Positions 6,097 to 13,391 are shown, numbered from the stretch's first letter. The stretch: DNA of 14,439 nucleotides from Prevotella sp. UBA5387 (GCA_002407775.1 DHOP01000109.1:1-14439); one strand, 5' to 3'. Made by a program: numbers and translations. Notes: a model not told the origin generated them from the letters alone.

Positions 6097-8442
6097 ATGA
6101 GAAAACTTCTCCTTTCCACTTTTATCTGCTTCTCTTTTCTGCCGACTCAAGCCCAGCTGAATCAGCAAGATAATGGATTCAATCAGATGGATCCCCAAGG
6201 CAACGTCACTCGACGAGGCGATCGCAATCAGACGGACAGCCTTGGGTCGGATAAGGAGATCCCAAAGGGCTTGAGCGTGTGGACTCTAGACCGTAGGTTC
6301 GGAGACCGCATCAGTGCCGTGCCCGACACCATCTCCCACATGTTCATGAACTCTATCTTCACCAATGGTGTTCGAGGGGAGTTCAATACAACGGGAAACC
6401 TTGGGTCCCCCCGAGAAAACCGTATTTTCATTGACCGTAAAAGCGAGAGTCGAGACTTTATATTCACCAATCCCTACGACTTCTTCATCACACCGGTGGA
6501 GGATTTTCGCTTCACCAACACCCTATCGCCATTTACCAAACTTACTTATAACAACTGTGGAGACCGCACCAACGGTGAAGATCACTTCACGGCACAATTT
6601 GCCGTGAACGCAGGGAAACGTATCGGTGCAGGCTTTAAGTTCGATTATCTCTATGGGCGTGGCTACTATAGTGCGCAGTCAACGTCCCACTTCAACTACA
6701 CGATGTACACCTCATACCTTGGCGACCGATACCAAGCTCACCTGATTGCCACCACCAATCACCAGAAGATAATGGAGAATGGTGGTATTACCAGCGATAT
6801 GTACATCACGCATCCCGAGGCCTTCAACGAGAGTTATCAGACTTCGGAGATACCCACCATGCTTGAGCGTAACTGGAATCGCAATGATAATCAGCGCATA
6901 TTCTTCTCCCAGCGCTATAGCTTAGGCTTCAATCGGAAGGTCCCAATGACCCCGAAAGAGATTGAAGCCAAGAAGTTTGCCATGGCATCGGAAAAAGAAG
7001 AGGCAGTGCGAAAAGCAAAGGAAAAGGCTGTCAAGGATGCTCAAAAAGCCGGACTCGACGTTAACGAGAATGATGTCGAGGTGGCGAAGTCCTTTGGTGG
7101 GCGACCTCAGGATGCCAAGATCGGCGAGCGTACGACACGCGTTGACAGCACGACCACTGATTCGTTGTCCTCCTCTGGTCGTATCCAAGTGAGTAGCAAG
7201 GCCTTTGCCGATAGTCTGATTGCAGCTTCGAAGAAGGCGGCCGAGGATACGTCATGGCTCAAAAACGAGTATGTGCCAGTCACCAGCTTTATCCATACAC
7301 TCGACTTCAATAACTATACTCGTATCTACCAGGCTTATCAGACTCCCCAGGACTACTATCTCGACACCTTCAAGGCTGACGAGAAATATGCCCCGGACTC
7401 AATCTTTGACAAGACGCGTCACTGGAGCTTGCGCAACACATTTGCCATATCTTTGCTTGAGGGCTTCAACAAGTGGGCAAAAGCCGGACTCAAAGTCTTC
7501 GCTACTCATGACCTGCGCCACTTCACCCTGCCCGACTCTGCTGGCGTAAGTTCATGGAACGAAAACTCTCTGACCGTCGGCGGTCAGCTAGTCAAGACAC
7601 AGGGACGCACCCTTCATTATAATGTGACTGGCGAATTTGGTGTACTCGGTAAAAACCTCGGGGAGATACATGTCGACGGTGGTGTTGACCTCAATTTCCC
7701 ATTGTTCAAGGACACGATGACGCTTGCGGCCACGGGCTTCTACCATCATGAGCGTCCTGCCTTCTATTATCGGCACTATCAGAGCCGCCATTTCTGGTGG
7801 GATGATGAGGATATGCCATTCATCGACCACATCCATGCACAGGGAATACTCAACTATCAGAAGACACGCACGAGACTACGTGTGGCTTACGATATCATCA
7901 AAAACCATACTTACTTCGCCGCGGGATATAATACCTCCGACCAAGGAAGGCTCTATAACTCGCTCGTCGTACGGCAAGCGTCTGGTGCAATCAACCTCAT
8001 CACCGCTGAGGTAGCACAAGATTTCACCTTCGGACCCCTCAACTGGGAAAGTGTGCTCACCTTCCAAAAGTCCACAAACAAAGAGGCCCTACCCCTACCT
8101 TCTATCAATGTCTACACCAATCTCTATCTCAGATTCAAAATTGCTCATGTGCTAAAATGCGATTTTGGTGCAGACGCTCGCTTCTTCACGAAGTATGACG
8201 CCCCCGAATATGTACCGGCAATAGGTAGCTTTGCTGTTCAGGCAAACGACGAAAAGGTGCAGATTGGCAATTATCCCATGATCAACGTCTATGCCAACTT
8301 CCACTTGCAGCACACTCGTTTCTTTATCATGATGAGCCACATCAATGCTGGACAAGGCACACGTGATTATTTCCTTGCACCCCACTATCCACTCAATGGC
8401 CGTGTGCTGCGAATGGGCCTCAGCTGGAACTTCTATAATTAG
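6097..8442 (+). CDS. Putative outer-membrane porin (Porin_10 family)
   Basis: A 781-aa beta-barrel protein of the Bacteroidetes 'putative porin' family (Porin_10, formerly DUF4289). The signal peptide is MRKLLLSTFICFSFLPTQAQ. The family's N-terminal block is present (about 55-190: LSVWTLDRRFGDR, then NPYDFFITPVEDFRFTNTLSPFTKLTYNNCG). The rest is rich in alternating aromatic beta-strands typical of barrels (FKFDYLYGRGYYS, FGADARFFTKYD, FYHHERPAFYYRHYQ) and ends in an aromatic-rich strand (MGLSWNFYN). A charged, probably helical insertion of about 100 residues (285-388, rich in Lys, Glu and Ala, then Ser/Thr) interrupts the barrel pattern. Third gene of the operon, starting right after the stop of the small membrane protein. 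Its substrate is unknown. Confidence 0.85.
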   Translation: MRKLLLSTFICFSFLPTQAQLNQQDNGFNQMDPQGNVTRRGDRNQTDSLGSDKEIPKGLSVWTLDRRFGDRISAVPDTISHMFMNSIFTNGVRGEFNTTGNLGSPRENRIFIDRKSESRDFIFTNPYDFFITPVEDFRFTNTLSPFTKLTYNNCGDRTNGEDHFTAQFAVNAGKRIGAGFKFDYLYGRGYYSAQSTSHFNYTMYTSYLGDRYQAHLIATTNHQKIMENGGITSDMYITHPEAFNESYQTSEIPTMLERNWNRNDNQRIFFSQRYSLGFNRKVPMTPKEIEAKKFAMASEKEEAVRKAKEKAVKDAQKAGLDVNENDVEVAKSFGGRPQDAKIGERTTRVDSTTTDSLSSSGRIQVSSKAFADSLIAASKKAAEDTSWLKNEYVPVTSFIHTLDFNNYTRIYQAYQTPQDYYLDTFKADEKYAPDSIFDKTRHWSLRNTFAISLLEGFNKWAKAGLKVFATHDLRHFTLPDSAGVSSWNENSLTVGGQLVKTQGRTLHYNVTGEFGVLGKNLGEIHVDGGVDLNFPLFKDTMTLAATGFYHHERPAFYYRHYQSRHFWWDDEDMPFIDHIHAQGILNYQKTRTRLRVAYDIIKNHTYFAAGYNTSDQGRLYNSLVVRQASGAINLITAEVAQDFTFGPLNWESVLTFQKSTNKEALPLPSINVYTNLYLRFKIAHVLKCDFGADARFFTKYDAPEYVPAIGSFAVQANDEKVQIGNYPMINVYANFHLQHTRFFIMMSHINAGQGTRDYFLAPHYPLNGRVLRMGLSWNFYN

Positions 8443-8451
8443 CCCTCTCCC

Positions 8452-8528
8452 AATACTCATTTTAAGAAATCATGAGTCGGATAATCCCTGCACAATCATT
8501 TGGGATTGTCCAAGCTTGAGTATTTCTT
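8452..8528 (+). terminator. Hairpin cluster after the porin gene
   Basis: A 10-bp stem with one G-T pair, GGATAATCCC (8479-8488) with GGGATTGTCC (8502-8511), is flanked by outer complementary arms AATACTCA (8452-8459) and TGAGTATT (8517-8524). A competing pair, AAGAAAT (8464-8470) with ATTTCTT (8522-8528), shares the right arm. It starts 10 nt after the stop codon, as a terminator or 3'-stabilising element would, but it lacks a clear T-run. Confidence 0.4.
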
Positions 8529-8642
8529 GTGCAACTTAGCAACTATTATACTAAGTTTCTTCAATGACCAGATGCATGCGACTAAGGGTATGGCAAAGAC
8601 TTTATAACGGTCGACAAAAAGAATAAAAGGTTTGTAAACAGA

Positions 8643-8679
8643 GAAAGCCAAGCGCTTTCACTTATTTCTGTTATATTTG
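8643..8679 (+). promoter_or_regulatory. Promoter of the DUF1232 gene with a small IR
   Basis: TATATTTG (8672-8679) is a perfect Bacteroidetes -7 box ending 47 nt before the ATG. An inverted repeat GAAAGC/GCTTTC (8643-8648 and 8654-8659) with a 5-nt loop covers the place where the -33 element should be, and no TTTG is found there. The repeat could be an operator or chance. Confidence 0.45.
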
Positions 8680-8726
8680 CTCTCAGTAAACATATCATCT
8701 ACAATGATATCTAACTGATTTGTTAC

Positions 8727-9098
8727 ATGGATCTCAAGCAGAAAGCTAAACAACTCAAAACGGATATACCTGCAGTACTCATCGCACTGAAGGATAAATG
8801 CACACCGCTTCTTGCAAAAATACTCGCGGCAATAACTATTGGCTATGCCCTCTCACCCATAGACCTGATACCTGATTTCATTCCCGTTCTGGGTTATCTT
8901 GACGATATCATTATTCTTCCATTAATGATAGCACTTACTATCAGATGTATTCCGTCAGACATATGGGAGGAGTCTCGTTCAAAAGCTGCTGAACTAGAGT
9001 TACCTGGGAAATCCAAGAAATGGTACTATGCTATCCCAATAGTTCTACTATGGTTTTTCTTCATATTCCTTATCGTTAGGGCAATTATCATCGATTGA
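8727..9098 (+). CDS. DUF1232 (YkvA-like) membrane protein
   Basis: A 123-aa protein with the DUF1232 core at about residues 38-74 (IGYALSPIDLIPDFIPVLGYLDDIIILPL). The SPIDLIPDxIPxxGxxDD pattern is the hallmark of this family. A second hydrophobic segment lies at about 100-121 (YYAIPIVLLWFFFIFLIVRAI), so the protein is probably anchored in the inner membrane by two membrane-associated parts. The biochemical function of the family is unknown. The acidic residues of the core (Asp46, Asp50, Asp59, Asp60) are all present. It stands alone between the hairpins at 8452-8528 and the terminator at 9139-9212, with its own promoter, so it is probably monocistronic. Confidence 0.88.
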   Translation: MDLKQKAKQLKTDIPAVLIALKDKCTPLLAKILAAITIGYALSPIDLIPDFIPVLGYLDDIIILPLMIALTIRCIPSDIWEESRSKAAELELPGKSKKWYYAIPIVLLWFFFIFLIVRAIIID

Positions 9099-9138
9099 AT
9101 TGCTAACTTGTTGTCACTATAGCATATAACAGTTACAT

Positions 9139-9212
9139 ACCTAATGATTCTTCATTTAGCAACATAATGAAGAAAACATTAGCAGAAAACATAGTGGTTA
9201 GGTGTTTTTTTT
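9139..9212 (+). terminator. Terminator of the DUF1232 gene
   Basis: A perfect 9-bp stem TTCTTCATT/AATGAAGAA (9148-9156, 9166-9174) is extended by CTAATG/CATTAG (9141-9146, 9177-9182) across a small internal loop. A distal arm TTAGGT (9198-9203) can instead pair with ACCTAA (9139-9144) and lies one base before a run of eight T (9205-9212). The gene ends at 9098. The two outer pairings are mutually exclusive. Confidence 0.5.
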
Positions 9213-9294
9213 AGGACCTTATTCCTTTATGGTTATATAGTGTTCTCAAAGAATGTTTTTACTAATCTCACTACATTCTCAGCATAGATCAGTC

Positions 9295-9330
9295 TCCTCA
9301 TTTGAAGTATAGGCCTATATCCGATGAGGA
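9295..9330. repeat. Nested palindrome
   Basis: A 7-bp outer inverted repeat TCCTCAT/ATGAGGA (9295-9301, 9324-9330) encloses a perfect 12-bp palindrome, TATAGGCCTATA (9308-9319). Nested exact symmetry of this kind is unexpected in the surrounding AT-rich DNA and could bind a dimeric regulator. It is not followed by a T-run. Confidence 0.5.
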
Positions 9331-9758
9331 AAACAGCCCTCTATAACATATATATAAAACATCTAAATCCAAAAGGTTTTAAATATATAATATTGGTAAT
9401 GAATAAAATTTTCCCAACAAAAATCAAATAACAGCATATATTAAGCTCCCTAATGTATTCGAATCCATGTTAGAAATAGAACAATTTTCCTTCTGATTGT
9501 TGCACCTTCTTAGTGATCAGTACAAGACAAGAAAACGAACGTACTTCAATAAACTCATAACCCAATTTTTTCGCTCCTTACTTAGTATTTACTATAATGT
9601 ACGATTATATTTTTTATGAGAAAACGCTAGGTTGCAATTGTCTAAACTAGTCAAGGGATTGATATCATTAATCTGGATCTTCCTTATGTAGCATTAAAAA
9701 TTCTGTAATCAACATACACAAACGTAAAGTTCTTTTAACTATCAATGTAAATTTTTAA

Positions 9759-9766
9759 TAACTTTG
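9759..9766 (+). promoter_or_regulatory. Perfect -7 box inside the upstream region
   Basis: TAACTTTG matches TAnnTTTG exactly. The -33 region (around 9733-9739) reads TTTTAAC, without TTTG. A start here would give the gene at 10677 a leader of roughly 900 nt that includes the inverted repeats at 9867-9928 and 10120-10159. A 13-codon frame (MLLNYNLQQHKLA, ATG at 9788) follows closely. Confidence 0.35.
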
Positions 9767-9902
9767 CAAATCCTTGATGACTTTTCATGTTGTTAAACTA
9801 TAACTTACAACAACATAAGCTGGCATAGAAGGGATAGAAAAATCGGTATACTTTCATCGAGCTTACATGTTTGTAATCTAAATTTCCCCATAATTTGGAT
9901 GT

Positions 9903-9928
9903 TGTAATATTACATTACATAATGTAAT
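9903..9928. promoter_or_regulatory. Overlapping TGTAAT/ATTACA palindromes
   Basis: A perfect 12-bp palindrome TGTAATATTACA (9903-9914) runs straight into a second inverted repeat, ATTACAT-A-ATGTAAT (9914-9928). A third, TTACA-TGTT-TGTAA, lies 23 nt upstream (9867-9880). The shared half-site TGTAA suggests a cluster of operators for one dimeric regulator. The regulator is not known. Confidence 0.4.
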
Positions 9929-10119
9929 CGAAAACTTTTATTATGAAAGTGTTTCTCCAAAGTTTTACGTATTATTGGACCAATATATAATAGCAGAAAG
10001 CCAACAGTAGCATGAATTATCAAAGTATTCACACCTTCTTCCTGTCTTTGGATTTTTTGTTACATATTTGATTGTCCTTTTATAATTATGCTTGTATCAT
10101 CAAAGTCTATCTTTAGGTT

Positions 10120-10159
10120 CCCCGAAAATCATTTATGCTCAACATGAGAGTTTTTGGGG
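10120..10159. repeat. Stem-loop in the upstream region
   Basis: CCCCGAAAA (10120-10128) pairs with TTTTTGGGG (10151-10159): nine pairs including one G-T. An inner CTCA/TGAG (10138-10141, 10145-10148) can form within the 22-nt loop. It is a GC-containing structure in AT-rich DNA, without a following T-run. It may be a leader structure or a regulator site. Confidence 0.4.
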
Positions 10160-10615
10160 TATGACAATATGAAAAAACATGAAATCATAGTTTCGTTAGC
10201 TATGTAATTATAGCGTTAGTATATAAATTTCATGGAAAATGTAATGTAAATTGTCGATGGATTTATCAAAAGATTGCATCTACATGTTACATTTATGTGA
10301 TAAAGTGCTTTTTTTACTATTTTTTTGCGAAAATATTTGCATAATTAAAATATTACACTTGATTTTGCACTCGAATTTAAAAACCCAAAAAGTGGGTTAA
10401 AGCTTAAGCCATCAAAAAACGCACGTGAAGTGTGGGAGGACCAAAGCTTTACATAATGATAATGATTGCGACCGGATAAATATTTATACAAATGATGCTC
10501 TCTACAAATAGGGGCAAAGTTGGGCAGGAAATGCTTTTAAAATCAAGTTTACATCACAATAATTCACAGGTAAAACTAATTCTTCATATATAATACACCC
10601 ATAATATATCACACC

Positions 10616-10663
10616 ATGAGTTTTCAAGCAACATTACTATTGCTAAGGAAACTTCTTGATTGA
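10616..10663 (+). promoter_or_regulatory. Possible 15-codon leader ORF
   Basis: A short frame, MSFQATLLLLRKLLD, ends at TGA 10661-10663, 13 nt before the ATG of the BspA-like gene. Six of its 15 codons are leucine, using TTA, CTA, TTG and CTT. Overlapping complementary arms (AGCAA/TTGCT and TCAAG/CTTGA) span the frame, so ribosome position could alter the fold. No T-run attenuator is seen, and chance is quite possible. Confidence 0.2.
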
Positions 10664-10676
10664 TTATTAATATTTT

Positions 10677-12701
10677 ATGAAACCAAAATTATTTTTAGTT
10701 TTGATGGCGATGCTAATCGTTGTCAAAGGGAAGGCTGCGGTCTCTGTTACGGAGAATCCTACTGGCACCGTCACGATTACTGTGGTTGGTGATCCCGGAC
10801 AAATCGGGACCTTAACCTATGTGTATAGCTCTAACATTAATGCTGCAGCTCGGAAACTTATCAAAAATGCTACCACTCTTATTATTAAGGGTAATATCAA
10901 TGGCGACGACATCAAGACTTTGGTAACCCAAAATCAAGGAAAAAAAAACTGGACAATTAAAAATCTGGACATGGGGGCTGCCGTTATGTCTAAAATCTCT
11001 GTCGTTGCATCAGGTCCCTGGAGCATCACATCCCATGATTTCATGCCCAACAACTATACGCATATAGACTGTACAAATGTAGTGTTACCTGTCGCCAGTG
11101 ATGGTATCCTCCCCAACTATTTTGGTTCTTGTTTCACCAATAGATTGGTAAGTGTCACCCTGCCCGCAGGTTATACCTCATTGGGAGATTACGCCTTCTC
11201 TTGGAAAAGTAGTTTGACAACCGTGAATCTACCGGAGGGACTGTTATCTATTGGAAGAAATGCTTTTGAATACACTCCGATACCTTATATCTCCTTGCCC
11301 AATACTTTGGAGTCAATAGGCATAGAGGCTTTTATGCAATGCCTGCAATTGACTACCATCACGTTCCCCAAAAACATGAAATCAATCGGGGACAATGCAT
11401 TTTTGCGCACATATTTATGGGATGTATATTTCTTAGGCACCGAGGCACCGGTAGTAGGTCAGAGTGCTTTTGATCGTGCTACCTATGATGGGAATAACGG
11501 ATTCACTGAAACCAAAGACAGTGGTGTCCCCCCAATCGGTGACACGAAGAATGGTTTTGCTGAGCGACGCAATTACTTGAATGGAACTACACCATTTGGA
11601 ATGCTTCATCTCCGCGCAGACCTTACCAACGAACAACGTGCCAAATATACCGATATCACTAGGAAATATGAAGTCGTGATATCAGATTCTACATATAAAG
11701 CATTCTATGACCTATACGCTGGAAAAAATTACATATGGCCAGGACAATATTCCTATGAACATACTTACAACGATGCTGTTAATGGTGTGCTGTGGGATGG
11801 TGTAACCACCTATGATGCTACGAAGTATATGGGACTCCATAAGTTCACTCTTACGGCATCTGATGTCTATGTAGACGATACCCGAAACTGGCCAATAGGT
11901 ACTAAAGGACAACAGTGGTGGACGATTTGCGTACCCTTCAACATGACCAAGGCACAGGTCAGAACTACCTTTGGCGAGAAAACGGAAGTGTGCAAATTGA
12001 GCAGTGTGGTCAGAAACCAAGAACTGAAGACTATCACCCTGAAGTTCCAGAAAGACGTTTACAGTAGTGCGTCAACTGATGGGGACACCGTGATCAAGGC
12101 TCATGAATCCTATATGATATTCCCCACCGTATCACCTACTACAGACATCAAGTTCAACGGGTATAAGCTTGTCGAGGGAGGAGCACTGCCCAGCATCATT
12201 ACCGCTACGAAAGAGGACACCATCACGGAAAGCGGCAACTACACCTACCGCTTTATTGGAAACTATCTATCCACTTGGGATGCTGCCGTGAACAATGGTG
12301 TTGGTCAACCCATCTACATGCCTCAGTATGCTTATTTCCTCGGAGCTAAGGACACCAAGCATGTGTTTTTCTATCAATTAGGCACTACAGGTAAGTGGAA
12401 TCCCTATACGTCTACCGTACAAGTATTCAACAGTGCCACCAGTACAGCGCAGACCTATGCCGGCGAAGACGACTCATTCATATTTACATCGGATGCCAAG
12501 ATGGGTACTCTCTTCGGCAACGGCTTCGAGGACTATACCACAAATATCGAACTCCCAACTCTCTCGGGCCGAACGATGGGCAACGAGCAGAACGTTTATA
12601 ACCTTCAAGGACAACTGATAAGCAAAAACAACACCTCTCTTGACACTCTCCCTGAAGGAATTTATATTGTCAATGGTAAGAAATATGTAGTGAAGAAGTG
12701 A
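10677..12701 (+). CDS. BspA-like LRR protein with T9SS-type sorting tail
   Basis: A 674-aa exported protein. The signal peptide is MKPKLFLVLMAMLIVVKGKAA. Four BspA-type (LRR_5) leucine-rich repeats with a period of about 23 residues start near residues 157, 180, 202 and 225; their signatures are LTTVNLPEGLLSIGRNAF and LTTITFPKNMKSIGDNAF. A middle region (about 385-620) has the WWTICVPFNMTKAQVRTTFG pattern and Gly/aromatic-rich strands that I know from other Prevotella surface proteins. The C-terminus (about 636-674, VYNLQGQLI then LPEGIYIVNGKKYVVK) matches the type A sorting signal of the type IX secretion system, so the protein should cross the outer membrane and stay on the surface or be released. 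BspA-type LRRs mediate binding to host or bacterial surfaces in oral Bacteroidetes; the ligand here is unknown. Its stop overlaps the next gene's ATG. Confidence 0.85.
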   Translation: MKPKLFLVLMAMLIVVKGKAAVSVTENPTGTVTITVVGDPGQIGTLTYVYSSNINAAARKLIKNATTLIIKGNINGDDIKTLVTQNQGKKNWTIKNLDMGAAVMSKISVVASGPWSITSHDFMPNNYTHIDCTNVVLPVASDGILPNYFGSCFTNRLVSVTLPAGYTSLGDYAFSWKSSLTTVNLPEGLLSIGRNAFEYTPIPYISLPNTLESIGIEAFMQCLQLTTITFPKNMKSIGDNAFLRTYLWDVYFLGTEAPVVGQSAFDRATYDGNNGFTETKDSGVPPIGDTKNGFAERRNYLNGTTPFGMLHLRADLTNEQRAKYTDITRKYEVVISDSTYKAFYDLYAGKNYIWPGQYSYEHTYNDAVNGVLWDGVTTYDATKYMGLHKFTLTASDVYVDDTRNWPIGTKGQQWWTICVPFNMTKAQVRTTFGEKTEVCKLSSVVRNQELKTITLKFQKDVYSSASTDGDTVIKAHESYMIFPTVSPTTDIKFNGYKLVEGGALPSIITATKEDTITESGNYTYRFIGNYLSTWDAAVNNGVGQPIYMPQYAYFLGAKDTKHVFFYQLGTTGKWNPYTSTVQVFNSATSTAQTYAGEDDSFIFTSDAKMGTLFGNGFEDYTTNIELPTLSGRTMGNEQNVYNLQGQLISKNNTSLDTLPEGIYIVNGKKYVVKK

Positions 12702-12937
12702 TGAATAAGATTATGAAGAAAACAATATATACACAGCCACTCTGCGAAGTAATCGTAGTAAAGACAGAGCATGTTTTGCAAGCAACCAGTCGCTTTAGTC
12801 AGACTGGTACATCAACAAACACTGCATACACTCATTATTCTGATCCCACAGGGCATGTGGAGACTACCACCGGAGGTGAATCCCTTGGCAAGCACAATCA
12901 ATTATGGGAATACGATCGAGTAGGAATCAATTGGTAG
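12701..12937 (+). CDS. Small protein coupled to the BspA-like gene
   Basis: A 78-aa protein of unknown function. Its ATG shares one base with the upstream stop codon (TGATG), so translational coupling is likely; a GTG at 12698 and a second ATG at 12713 (MKKTIYTQPL) are alternative starts. There is no signal peptide or membrane segment. The N-terminal part, MKKTIYTQPLCEVIVVKTEHVLQATS, follows a pattern (KK-x-Y-xx-P-xxx-V, acidic residue, short hydrophobic-small stretch) that I recall from many small Prevotella and Bacteroides proteins. The rest is Ser/Thr/Gly/His-rich and ends in the aromatic-rich LWEYDRVGINW. The leader-like N-terminus and low-complexity C-terminal part resemble a precursor peptide, but no modification or protease gene is nearby. 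Confidence 0.65.
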   Translation: MNKIMKKTIYTQPLCEVIVVKTEHVLQATSRFSQTGTSTNTAYTHYSDPTGHVETTTGGESLGKHNQLWEYDRVGINW

Positions 12938-12956
12938 AGAGTTATACGAATTAATC

Positions 12957-13004
12957 AAGCGGTGTGTCAATGTTCATGTTTGAACTGACGCACCGCTTTT
13001 TTTT
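12957..13004 (+). terminator. Strong intrinsic terminator
   Basis: A 13-bp stem with one G-T pair (12957-12969 with 12986-12998) continues, past a two-base bulge, into a 5-bp stem GTTCA/TGAAC around the loop TGTT. It is followed directly by a run of eight T (12997-13004, partly within the stem). It lies 19 nt after the stop of the small protein and closes the BspA-like transcription unit. Confidence 0.92.
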
Positions 13005-13353
13005 GTTGGGCAAGATGCGGCATGATGTATGGATGTCATCTCAACTGTGTCATGACGAATGATAATAAATTATGTAACTTCGAGCTGCCCAAAAGAGTAT
13101 CAGGCTCACATAGCCTTTTATCCCTTAGAGAAGGAGCCAGTATCTCTTAGATAAACATATTCTTTCAAATTTACTTTGGGAGATTTTTGTTCCGTATGAT
13201 TCTTCTTTGACAATATGAAAAGAATTACACATATACAACACCCAACAATAATCAGGATGATTTTATTTTTCGAGTTTATTCGATTTGTTTAATATTGAAA
13301 GTTATGTTGAATTGTGGTTCATTATTGTTTGAATGAAAATGGTAATCATACAA
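13005..13353. other. Convergent intergenic region
   Basis: Gene-free DNA separates the two convergent units. It has a one-mismatch -7 box TAACTTCG (13075-13082) followed by small complementary arms: AGGCT/AGCCT (13102-13116, then TTTT) and an imperfect CTTAGAGA/TCTCTTAG pair further on. Together these could be a short RNA, but the evidence is thin. The rest is unremarkable AT-rich sequence. Confidence 0.4.
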
Positions 13354-13382
13354 AAGACTGATATCTTCGAGACATCAATCTT
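13354..13382 (-). terminator. Terminator of the DUF4349 gene
   Basis: On the minus strand a 13-bp stem with two G-T pairs (13370-13382 with 13354-13366) closes a three-base loop (CGA) and runs into TTTT. It begins 9 nt after the stop codon of the lipoprotein gene. The T-run is short, but stem and position are good. Confidence 0.7.
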
Positions 13383-13391
13383 CTTATGAAG

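Larger units (their letters stand above)
9213..10676. other. Long AT-rich, gene-free upstream region
   Basis: No open frame of 60 codons or more lies here on either strand, and no RNA gene is recognised. The stretch holds many TGTAA/TTACA words, several inverted repeats (9295-9330, 9867-9880, 9903-9928, 10120-10159), one perfect -7 box (9759-9766), a Fur-box-like sequence (10452-10470) and a 15-codon frame just before the next gene. It looks like an extended regulatory region for the gene at 10677, or the eroded remains of lost genes. Confidence 0.5.

Noticed and set aside
9533..9542. AAACGAACGT, close to the inverted-repeat motif of Bacteroides invertible promoters
   Set aside because: No oppositely oriented partner was found in 9100-10676, so there is no evidence for an invertible segment.
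10111..10128. GGTTCCCC resembling a tRNA T-arm
   Set aside because: No cloverleaf can be built around it; the bases belong to the 10120-10159 stem-loop.
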